From Flavobacteriales bacterium (lineage in GTDB: Bacteria; Bacteroidota; Bacteroidia; Flavobacteriales_D; Sanyastnellaceae): DNA of 6,695 bases. Shown one piece after another: positions 1 to 6,231 of this stretch; the stretch's first letter is position 1; every line of letters begins with the position of its first letter. A model generated the notes under the pieces. The model saw only the letters and a list, made by a program, of their open reading frames with translations, did no database searches and was not told the DNA's origin. Position numbers and translations under genes: made by a program. The DNA is taken from NCBI GenBank assembly GCA_028823435.1, contig JAPKBK010000100.1, positions 1 through 6,695 on the forward strand. Reading direction: 5' to 3'.

Positions 1-456
1 AACATGTTCTTTAGCTGAATCTGTAAGTTTTGACGCTAACGAAAAGGCAACAACACCTTCGTTCTCGAGTTCCGTTTTAATGGACTCTAACGTGCCTTCA
101 GACCAAGAACTTTCTGCAATACAACCTCCATCAGGCCTGCGGTGATATTCCACTTCAAGGCGACTCATGATCAAACGGTAATCGGTCAACTCAAATGCTT
201 CTATGACATTGAGTCCAGCGACATACTCTCCTGCTGTAGCCAATGCGCACGCATGCATTGTCCCCAAGTGATTCAAATTTCGTCGTCTGTGCGGCAAACC
301 AACGATGCATCCAGTAGGAGATATTTCTAACACGGAAATCCTATGGGGCCTGTTAAACGGAATCAATTCCTGCATAATGCGACTAAATCTCCAAGGCTTC
401 CCCGCTTTCGCTCGATGAAGCGCTTTTGTCATTATTCTACCTACAGACGCTTTCAT
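1..456 (-). CDS. DUF4442 hotdog-fold thioesterase-like protein (3' end outside window)
   Basis: Reading the minus strand from the ATG at 456 gives 152 uninterrupted codons to the window edge, so the C-terminus is missing. The protein resembles the DUF4442 family, hotdog-fold proteins related to PaaI/YiiD-type acyl-CoA thioesterases. The most telling part is residues 62-81, NHLGTMHACALATAGEYVAG. It matches the family's central-helix motif, with N62, G65 and H68 where PaaI-type enzymes have their N..G..HGG active-site loop, and E77 where the acidic catalytic residue normally sits. A substrate cannot be named. There is no signal peptide or membrane helix, so it is probably cytoplasmic. The family is usually about 150-160 residues, so little should be missing. 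The ATG overlaps the TAA of the upstream MazG-like gene by one base (TAATG) and no Shine-Dalgarno is visible, which suggests translation by re-initiation. Confident on family, unsure on reaction. Confidence 0.8.
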   Translation of the reverse strand, partial: MKASVGRIMTKALHRAKAGKPWRFSRIMQELIPFNRPHRISVLEISPTGCIVGLPHRRRNLNHLGTMHACALATAGEYVAGLNVIEAFELTDYRLIMSRLEVEYHRRPDGGCIAESSWSEGTLESIKTELENEGVVAFSLASKLTDSAKEHV

Positions 457-908
457 TAAAGTTCGGTATCTAATTGTTGAGACTCTTGACTTAAAGCGGC
501 AGCCGAATCGGCAAGGATGCGCGAAATGTCTGGTCTGAAATAATGAGGGCCTTTCATTACTTTTCCATCTTCACGAAGAATAGGTAAGCCGTTTTCACCA
601 AGTTTGGACATGTTGCTTGCCTGGATTTCACGAAAGACATCTTCAATGACATCCTGCATCCCATGGCTTAAAATAGTGCCACACAGAATGTATAGCTGAT
701 CGCCCAATGCATCAGCAACTTCAACCAAGTCTCCCGCCTCAGCTGCTTCCAGGTACTCATTGTTTTCCTCCTCCATCAAACGATGGCGCAACGCCACTCC
801 TTCCGATGAAAGGGCTGTAGTAGGAGACATAGAAAAAGGTATTTTAAAAGCCTCGCTGAAGGCTTGCACAGCAGCGATCACTGATTGAAAGGTCATGGTG
901 TTTTGCAT
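456..908 (-). CDS. MazG-like nucleoside triphosphate pyrophosphohydrolase family protein
   Basis: This 150-residue protein belongs to the all-alpha NTP pyrophosphohydrolase (MazG / phosphoribosyl-ATP pyrophosphohydrolase-like) superfamily, which hydrolyses (d)NTPs to the monophosphate and pyrophosphate, often as house-cleaning of non-canonical nucleotides. The metal-binding signature is visible: EENNE at residues 47-51 followed by E63-V-A-D66 and then D70, i.e. the EExxE...ExxD pattern on two helices. The tail at about residues 98-126 (SNMSKLG...LREDGKVMKGPHYFRP) is typical of the single-domain bacterial members annotated generically as 'NTP pyrophosphohydrolase family protein'. Its real substrate is unknown. 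It is probably cytoplasmic, with no export signal. The ATG at 908 is the furthest upstream good start; Met5 is an alternative. It is divergent from the bat operon and heads a pair with the DUF4442 gene, whose start overlaps its stop. Confidence 0.86.
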   Translation of the reverse strand: MQNTMTFQSVIAAVQAFSEAFKIPFSMSPTTALSSEGVALRHRLMEEENNEYLEAAEAGDLVEVADALGDQLYILCGTILSHGMQDVIEDVFREIQASNMSKLGENGLPILREDGKVMKGPHYFRPDISRILADSAAALSQESQQLDTEL

Positions 909-1077
909 AATGACGAATTTGAATATTATTACACTTCAGACCAAATCTCAAGCTCAATTGTTACTCACTTTTATTCAACAATAGACGCGTATTAACAAGT
1001 TTTTAAACTTAAAAGCGAAGAATTAAGTACTCTAATTCATAGTTTAGCAATCCTTATAACCACCTATAGATTACAAG
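909..1077. promoter_or_regulatory. Divergent intergenic region with presumed promoters for both arms
   Basis: This 169-bp AT-rich gap separates the minus-strand MazG-like gene from the plus-strand moxR gene. With divergent genes on both sides it must carry their 5' untranslated regions and most likely both promoters. On the plus strand TAGTTTAG (1040-1047) differs by one base from the Bacteroidota -7 consensus TAnnTTTG and lies about 30 nt before the moxR ATG, but I see no TTG (-33) at proper spacing. On the minus strand GAGATTTG also differs by one base, again without a well-spaced -33. No clear terminator, RNA gene or small ORF is seen. The regulatory role is inferred from position, and the individual elements are weak. 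Confidence 0.45.
997..1010. repeat. Short AT-rich inverted repeat in the divergent promoter region
   Basis: AAGTTT and AAACTT form perfect 6-bp arms around a 2-base TT spacer. The site lies almost midway between the two divergent genes, where an operator could act on both. An AT-rich repeat this short can occur by chance, and no regulator gene is visible in the window, so an operator role is only a possibility. Confidence 0.25.
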
Positions 1078-2130
1078 ATGATAGAAGAGACGAATGACAA
1101 GGTCGAAATCTTAGATTTAGCTCCTGAAAAGAACACACAGGCTACTGACATTCAGAAGCTCAATGAGGAGGTTGCCAAAGCAAGTCAGGTCACTGACATG
1201 ATTCGTCTCGAAATGAGTCAGACCATCATCGGCCAAACCCAAATGGTGGACAAGCTTCTCATAGGTCTTCTCGCAAATGGGCACGTCCTGCTTGAAGGCG
1301 TTCCCGGACTTGCAAAAACGCTCGCTATTAATAGCCTGAGTAAAACAATCGACGCACAGTTTTCAAGAATTCAATTTACACCTGACTTACTTCCTGCGGA
1401 CGTTGTGGGGACGATGATTTACAACCCAAGAGAGGAGAGCTTTAAAGTAAAGAAGGGGCCCATTTTCGCGAATTTTGTTTTGGCTGATGAAATCAATCGT
1501 GCTCCCGCAAAAGTTCAAAGCGCACTGCTAGAGGCAATGCAAGAAAGGCAGGTGACGATAGGCAATGAGACGTTTGAAGTACCGAACCCCTTTTTGGTTC
1601 TTGCAACGCAGAACCCGATTGACCAAGAAGGGACTTATCCATTGCCAGAAGCTCAAATTGACAGATTCCTTCTTAAAGTCGTGATCGGATATCCGAATAA
1701 GGAAGAAGAACAACGCATACTCAGAGCGAATTTATCTGTCGATGGATTGCCGACGCCCAAACCGTTAGTGACGACAAAACAAATCATCGAAGCGCGCAGG
1801 CTTGTAAGAAGTATTTATTTGGACGAAAAAGTCGAGAAGTACATCATCGACCTTGTCTTTGCAACGCGTTCTCCCGAAAACGTAGGGCTGGGACATCTCA
1901 CAGAACTTATTTCGTTTGGCGCCTCCCCCCGTGCAAGCATAGGTCTAGGCATCGCATCAAAAGCACATGCATTTATGGATCACCGTGGATATGTCACACC
2001 TGAAGATGTCAGAGCTGTTGCGATGGATGTCCTGAGACACAGAGTAGGTCTCACATTTGAGGCAGAAGCTGAAAACATTACTCAGGAACAAATTGTGACT
2101 GAGATCATGGATAGCGTCATTGTACCCTAG
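1078..2130 (+). CDS. moxR: MoxR-family AAA+ ATPase of the Bat operon
   Basis: A 350-residue cytoplasmic AAA+ ATPase of the MoxR subfamily (AAA_3 core plus AAA lid). In order: a variable acidic N-terminus (1-40); the conserved 'IIGQTQMVDKLLIGLLANGHVLLEGVPG' type entry ending in Walker A, GVPGLAKT (74-81); Walker B, VLADEIN (134-140, D137/E138); sensor 1, ATQNP (176-180); DRFLLK (195-200), containing a candidate arginine finger; and the sensor 2 region GASPRAS (281-287, R285). All key residues are present and the length is normal. MoxR ATPases act as chaperones with VWA-domain partners, using ATP to remodel or metallate a target; the partners here are the DUF58, BatA and BatB proteins encoded downstream. 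The ATG is supported by an in-frame TAA at 1057-1059 and by N-terminal homology; no Shine-Dalgarno is seen. It is the first gene of the operon, 28 nt before the DUF58 gene. Confidence 0.95.
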   Translation: MIEETNDKVEILDLAPEKNTQATDIQKLNEEVAKASQVTDMIRLEMSQTIIGQTQMVDKLLIGLLANGHVLLEGVPGLAKTLAINSLSKTIDAQFSRIQFTPDLLPADVVGTMIYNPREESFKVKKGPIFANFVLADEINRAPAKVQSALLEAMQERQVTIGNETFEVPNPFLVLATQNPIDQEGTYPLPEAQIDRFLLKVVIGYPNKEEEQRILRANLSVDGLPTPKPLVTTKQIIEARRLVRSIYLDEKVEKYIIDLVFATRSPENVGLGHLTELISFGASPRASIGLGIASKAHAFMDHRGYVTPEDVRAVAMDVLRHRVGLTFEAEAENITQEQIVTEIMDSVIVP

Positions 2131-2144
2131 GCATAAATCCTGAA

Positions 2145-2149
2145 AAGGA
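2145..2149 (+). promoter_or_regulatory. Shine-Dalgarno-like AAGGA before the DUF58 gene
   Basis: AAGGA lies 9 nt before the ATG at 2159, good spacing for a ribosome binding site. It is the only clear Shine-Dalgarno in the window; the other starts lack one, as is common in Bacteroidota. A second purine run, GAGG at 2153-2156, is too close to the ATG to work well. The site supports choosing the ATG at 2159 and suggests this gene is initiated independently rather than by coupling to moxR. Confidence 0.5.
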
Positions 2150-2158
2150 ATTGAGGAA

Positions 2159-3025
2159 ATGGATACAGTAGAACTACTTAAACGCGTGAGACGTGTAGAG
2201 ATAAAATCTCGTGGCTTGAGCGACAAGATTTTCTCTGGCGAGTATGCCAGTGCGTTTAAGGGGCGCGGCATGGCATTCAGTGAGAACCGAGAATACCAGC
2301 ACGGGGATGAAGTTCGTTCGATAGATTGGAATGTCACCGCGCGAATGGGCGCGCCATACGTGAAGGTTTTCGAAGAGGAAAGAGAGTTAACGGTATTCAT
2401 TCTCGCTGACATAAGTGGCTCCTCAGAGCTAGGCACAAAAGGGGTAAGTAAAAGAGATCGAATTACAGAGTTGGCAGCAGTCCTCGCGTTCAGTGCGATG
2501 GGAAATAACGACAAAGTTGGCGCAATACTCTTCTCTGACAGAATTGAAAGATTCATACCACCGAAAAAAGGGCGTTCGCACGTATTGAGAATTATCCGCG
2601 AAATTTTAGAGATCAAACCCGAAGGCAAAGGCACAGATTTATCTGAAGCACTTGACCATTTCTTGTCTGCCATGAAAAAGAGGACGGTTTCTTTTCTACT
2701 CAGTGATTTTCGAGATGAGGGCTACGATGATTTATTGAGACGCGCTGGTAAAAAACATGACTTAGTCGCGCTCAAAATTGAAGACCCCATAGATCTTGAA
2801 CTCCCATCTGTAGGGTGGTTACCTATGAAAGATCCCGAAACTGGTGAGGTGAAATGGATGATGACTGGATCAAAAAAACAACGAAATAAATTTAAAGCAC
2901 TGGAGTTGGAACGGTCAGAAAAACTCAACAAACTGTTTGCGAGAGCAGGCGTTGACGCGGCGACAATCCGCACTGACATGCCGTACGTTAAGCCTTTAAT
3001 GCAATTGTTTGACCGACGTGGGTAA
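2159..3025 (+). CDS. DUF58 domain-containing protein with VWA-like MIDAS fold
   Basis: A 288-residue DUF58 protein, the usual partner encoded next to MoxR. The family signature is clear at residues 35-75: GRGMAF, then ENREYQHGDEVRSIDWNVTAR, then PYVKVFEEER. After it comes a VWA-like fold with a complete metal-ion-dependent adhesion site: DISGS (84-88), T159 in GKGTD, and D183 in LLSDF. There is no signal peptide or membrane helix. This is the soluble form, unlike the longer DUF58 proteins with two N-terminal helices, so it should act in the cytoplasm alongside MoxR. Its molecular role is not defined; an adaptor between the ATPase and the membrane Bat proteins is a reasonable inference. The 3' end overlaps the next gene by 8 bases (17 if a TTG start is used). 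Length is typical of the family. Confidence 0.93.
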   Translation: MDTVELLKRVRRVEIKSRGLSDKIFSGEYASAFKGRGMAFSENREYQHGDEVRSIDWNVTARMGAPYVKVFEEERELTVFILADISGSSELGTKGVSKRDRITELAAVLAFSAMGNNDKVGAILFSDRIERFIPPKKGRSHVLRIIREILEIKPEGKGTDLSEALDHFLSAMKKRTVSFLLSDFRDEGYDDLLRRAGKKHDLVALKIEDPIDLELPSVGWLPMKDPETGEVKWMMTGSKKQRNKFKALELERSEKLNKLFARAGVDAATIRTDMPYVKPLMQLFDRRG

Positions 3026-4019
3026 ATCTCATATATATATATCTGCGCTGGCCATCACACTGGCGAGCCTTCTTAACCTCAGTGAGGTTAGAGGCCAAGG
3101 AATGCGCCAATCAACACCTGGCAATCTGTCACTGACATCGGACACCGGCAGAATAGCCTGGGGCGAAAGAGCCGAAATTACATTGAGGTTGGGCAAAGGA
3201 GTCAATGAGACAATTGATGGATGGCCACAATGGCAAGACACAATTCCAGGTGGACTTGAGATACTTCACACAAGCTTGCGTGACACATTGGCTCCGCAAA
3301 ATTCTGATCCTGATACGTGGGACATGATCATGACGCAATCATGGGTGGTTACGGGATGGGATTCTGGATATGTCCTGATCCCGAGCATCAAATTAGGTGG
3401 AGATTCCACCTCTCCTATTTTATTACAAATCGTGCCCTCAAGGACAGAAGGAGAAGTCCAAATGATGCCTGCAGCAGACATTGTTCAAATTGAATGGAGC
3501 ACATATGAACGATTTATAAAAGCAGCACCCTGGATAGGTGGTTTAATAGGGCTTATCATCCTGTTTTTCATGGTCAAACATGTTTATCTCTGGTGGAGAA
3601 ACAGAGCCGTGGGAGGAAAACCCATTGAGGAAATCAAACCCTATATACCGCCGCATATTACGGCTTTGAAAGAATTAAAAACCCTAGAAGAAAGACAAGC
3701 CTGGAACAAAGGGGACGCAAAGAATTTTCATGTGCAGTTGAGTCAGATTATTCGCACTTATATAGATGGACGGTTTCATATATCATCATTAGAAAAAACA
3801 ACCCGAGAAGTATCTGATCTGATAAATAAACTTGATATTCACACTGCCGACAAATCAAAGCTTTTACTTGCGCTTCGACTTGGAGACCAAATCAAGTTTG
3901 CAAAACGCCAAGCATTGTCAGAGGAACACACGAGATCCATGTCGGTGTGTATCGAATTCGTTCAAAACACGATGGAACGTCCTGAAGAAGACGCATTATC
4001 TAAAGACGCAAAAGCATGA
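3018..4019 (+). CDS. Short BatD-like / DUF4381-like membrane protein between DUF58 and BatA
   Basis: About 333 residues from the GTG at 3018. The N-terminus is a signal peptide: K3, a hydrophobic run at about 6-20, then VRG-Q with likely cleavage before Q27. The exported part (about 27-165) looks beta-rich, fitting a single Ig-like domain as found in BatD proteins. One membrane helix follows (about 171-193, WIGGLIGLIILFFMV), then a cytoplasmic domain (about 215-322) with alternating helices and a late LGDQIKFAK motif, resembling the DUF4381/BatD C-terminus. Full BatD is normally much larger and lies after batC, so this is probably the separate small protein often found between DUF58 and batA in Bacteroidota. 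A TTG at 3009 could also be the start; the first in-frame ATG (3102) lies after the signal peptide and is unlikely. It overlaps the DUF58 gene and ends in an ATGA overlap with batA. Function unknown beyond Bat membership. Confidence 0.78.
   Translation: MGKSHIYISALAITLASLLNLSEVRGQGMRQSTPGNLSLTSDTGRIAWGERAEITLRLGKGVNETIDGWPQWQDTIPGGLEILHTSLRDTLAPQNSDPDTWDMIMTQSWVVTGWDSGYVLIPSIKLGGDSTSPILLQIVPSRTEGEVQMMPAADIVQIEWSTYERFIKAAPWIGGLIGLIILFFMVKHVYLWWRNRAVGGKPIEEIKPYIPPHITALKELKTLEERQAWNKGDAKNFHVQLSQIIRTYIDGRFHISSLEKTTREVSDLINKLDIHTADKSKLLLALRLGDQIKFAKRQALSEEHTRSMSVCIEFVQNTMERPEEDALSKDAKA
3031..3042 (+). repeat. (AT)6 dinucleotide tract in the signal-peptide codons
   Basis: Six AT units in a row begin 13 nt after the GTG start of the BatD-like gene and encode the H-I-Y-I stretch of its signal peptide. 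Gain or loss of one unit would shift the reading frame at the very start of the gene. Six units is short for a phase-variable tract, so this is recorded as a sequence fact rather than a known switch. Confidence 0.6.
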
Positions 4020-5101
4020 AGTGGGCTCAGATTTTACCCGTGCATTTACTTGCGGTGATCTCAGCGTTATTAATCGCTGTTTGGGTTGACGGGGTGTATC
4101 TCTGGGAAAGACCTTGGGCACTTCTACTCATGATCGCTGCCGTTCTTTACGCAACGGTGAGGGTCTTTCGTTTGGGAAAGTTTACCACGATTTTCGCCAA
4201 CATCTCCCATTCTAAGGACAATAAAACGTCCACACAGACGTCAATTCAAGATTTATCAATGGGCTGGATGGCAGAGTCGCCATATGCACTTAGAACGTTT
4301 GCCATTGCTGTTCTAGCCATTGCAATTGCCAGGCCCCAGTCTTCAAACAGTATCGAAGACATGACAAGCGAAGGAATAGATTTGGTGTTCGCAATTGATG
4401 TTTCAGCCTCCATGCTAAGTATGGACTTCAAACCAAACCGTCTCGAACAGGCAAAATCAGTGGCCCTTGAATTTATTGATGACAGACCTCATGACCGGAT
4501 TGGTCTTGTCGCATATGAGGGAGAAGCATTCACACAAGTGCCTGTGACGACAGATCATGTGGTCGTTAAAAATGGCGTTAAGGGACTACAAACGGGACTT
4601 CTCGAAGGTGGGACGGCAATCGGCATGGGGCTTGCTACTGCTGTCAATAGATTGAGGAAGTCAGATGCAAAAAGCAAGGTCATCATCTTACTGACTGACG
4701 GTGTCAACAACTCTGGAGCCATTGACCCTTCTGATGCCGCTCAACTCGCTGAACTTAACGGCATAAGGTGCTATACAATCGGTGTGGGTTCGGTCGGAAA
4801 AGCAAAAAGCCCCGTTGCAAAAGTCGGGGACAAGTATCGATATGACTGGGTGGATGTTCGGATCGACGAAGAGGTCTTAATGGAAATCGCTGAGCGGACT
4901 GGGGGCAAATATTTCAGAGCAACAACAGCGGAAAAACTGAAATCAATTTATAAAGAAATCAACGTTCTTGAGAAAACGCGATTTAATGTCATGCGTTATC
5001 AACGTAAAACAGAGGCATATATGCCTTTTGCCATCATGGCATTGTTGTCACTTTTACTTGAGAGAACATTGAGGTTTACAATAATCCGCTCGGTATCATG
5101 A
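4016..5101 (+). CDS. batA: BatA, membrane-anchored VWA protein
   Basis: A 361-residue membrane protein with a central VWA domain. The MIDAS is complete: DVSAS (128-132, D128, S130, S132), T200 in EGGTAIG, and D228 in LLTDG. Membrane helices are visible at about 6-24, 34-51 and 90-106, with one near the C-terminus at 336-349. The basic loop after residue 51 (R, K rich) should be cytoplasmic, which places the VWA domain in the periplasm between helices 3 and 4. BatA usually has two N-terminal helices; here residues 1-25 look like an additional one before the family-typical 'RPWALLL' helix. BatA is thought to form a complex with BatB and other Bat proteins and to work with MoxR, but its client is unknown. 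The ATG overlaps the preceding TGA by 4 bases, and its own TGA overlaps the batB ATG in the same way, pointing to coupled translation. Confidence 0.92.
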   Translation: MKWAQILPVHLLAVISALLIAVWVDGVYLWERPWALLLMIAAVLYATVRVFRLGKFTTIFANISHSKDNKTSTQTSIQDLSMGWMAESPYALRTFAIAVLAIAIARPQSSNSIEDMTSEGIDLVFAIDVSASMLSMDFKPNRLEQAKSVALEFIDDRPHDRIGLVAYEGEAFTQVPVTTDHVVVKNGVKGLQTGLLEGGTAIGMGLATAVNRLRKSDAKSKVIILLTDGVNNSGAIDPSDAAQLAELNGIRCYTIGVGSVGKAKSPVAKVGDKYRYDWVDVRIDEEVLMEIAERTGGKYFRATTAEKLKSIYKEINVLEKTRFNVMRYQRKTEAYMPFAIMALLSLLLERTLRFTIIRSVS

Positions 5102-6231
5102 GTAAGGGAACAGGGGGAAATATTAAGCTTTTTCGATCTGCGCTATTGGGCGTAACGGTGGCAGAAATCTTGTTCTGGACTGTCGTAATTTTAGGTCTGT
5201 GGATTAAAAGTGAGTTTGCGCCTCATGTAGACCTTCACAGACCAAATTGGATTATCTGGACCGCAATACTTCCCGTGACATCTGTCGCCTTTTTAATCCA
5301 TTTAAAATGGAAGTCACGGGCTGTTGAAAAACTGTCCGAAGCGCATTTACAGGACATTACATTGCCTGGATTTTCACTAACAAGGGAGGCCTGGAGGTTT
5401 GTGGTATGGCGATTGGCAGTTGCTGCAATCCTCATGGGATTAATCGGACCGAAAGTAGGCAGCCGTCTTCAAGAAGTCGAAACAAAAGGCGCGGATTTTG
5501 TCATTGCATTAGATGTCAGCAACAGTATGCTCGCTGAAGATCTGGGACTTGATCGCTTAAAACTAGCGCGCCAAACCGTTGAACGGATCTTAAATAAGTT
5601 ATCAGGAGACAGAGTCGGCTTGGTGGTTTTTGCAGGTGAAGCATACGTCCAATGCCCACTTACCTCTGATTACAGTGCAATCAAACTGTATCTAAATTCA
5701 ATTACACCAGGAATTATCGCGAATCAAGGAACAGCTTTGGGACAAGCAATAGACGTAAGTGTCAAGGCCTTTGAAAACGCCCCCGCATCAAGTCGGGCTA
5801 TTTTACTCATTACAGACGGGGAAAATCACGAGGACGACCCCGTTGCTGCGGCTGCGAAGGCCTTTGAAGCTGGAATCACCGTTCACATTTTAGGCATCGC
5901 GACTCCTGAAGGTGCACCCATTCCAAACATTGACAGCCGAGGCAGACAAGTTGGCTTTATTCAAGGACCAAATGGACAGCCGGTTGTATCACGCCTGGAC
6001 GAAACTGTATTGGTGACAACAGTACAAGCAGGTGGAGGAAGCTTTTCAAGAGCTAACCGCAACTACATCGATATCTCATCTGTTCTAGAAGCGCTCAACA
6101 AAGAAGAAAAAACAAGAATTGCACAAGTGAAATTCACAGACTACGATCACAAATTTCAATTTTTACTCTTGGTTGCATTGTGCCTCATACTCATTGAATC
6201 CTTCATCCCTCACCCAAGAACTCGCAAATGA
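5098..6231 (+). CDS. batB: BatB, membrane-anchored VWA protein
   Basis: A 377-residue paralogue of BatA. The BatB-typical stretch GADFVIALDVSNSMLAEDL (131-149) carries the MIDAS DVSNS (D139, S141, S143). It is completed by T212 in NQGTALG and D240 in LITDGENHED, the last being a strong BatB hallmark; FAGEAYVQCPLTSDYSA (178-194) is another. Membrane helices are at about 19-36, 51-68 and 100-116, with a final one at 353-371, so the VWA domain should be periplasmic. As with BatA, the first helix (19-36) precedes the family-typical helix that starts near 'RPNWIIW' and looks like an extra one. The segment between the VWA core and the last helix (about 275-340), with its SRLDETVL and AGGGSF pieces, matches the usual BatB tail. 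The gene starts and ends in ATGA overlaps with batA and batC. Role: partner of BatA/MoxR in the Bat system; substrate unknown. Confidence 0.94.
   Translation: MSKGTGGNIKLFRSALLGVTVAEILFWTVVILGLWIKSEFAPHVDLHRPNWIIWTAILPVTSVAFLIHLKWKSRAVEKLSEAHLQDITLPGFSLTREAWRFVVWRLAVAAILMGLIGPKVGSRLQEVETKGADFVIALDVSNSMLAEDLGLDRLKLARQTVERILNKLSGDRVGLVVFAGEAYVQCPLTSDYSAIKLYLNSITPGIIANQGTALGQAIDVSVKAFENAPASSRAILLITDGENHEDDPVAAAAKAFEAGITVHILGIATPEGAPIPNIDSRGRQVGFIQGPNGQPVVSRLDETVLVTTVQAGGGSFSRANRNYIDISSVLEALNKEEKTRIAQVKFTDYDHKFQFLLLVALCLILIESFIPHPRTRK

Noticed and set aside
142..330. Plus-strand open frame of 62 codons
   Set aside because: It is antisense to the DUF4442 gene, which has a clear family motif on the minus strand in this stretch.
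1957..2673. Long antisense open frame (238 codons) across the end of moxR and the start of the DUF58 gene
   Set aside because: It lies fully opposite two well-recognised genes, its translation is serine/leucine-rich with no recognisable domain, and it bridges the gene boundary. It is a shadow of the coding strand.
3031..3042. TATATA-rich stretch as an internal promoter -10
   Set aside because: It lies within signal-peptide codons in the operon and I saw no convincing upstream element at suitable spacing.
3832..4089. Plus-strand open frame of 85 codons across the BatD-like/batA junction
   Set aside because: Out of frame with both genes, and the junction is already explained by an ATGA overlap. 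The translation has no recognisable features.
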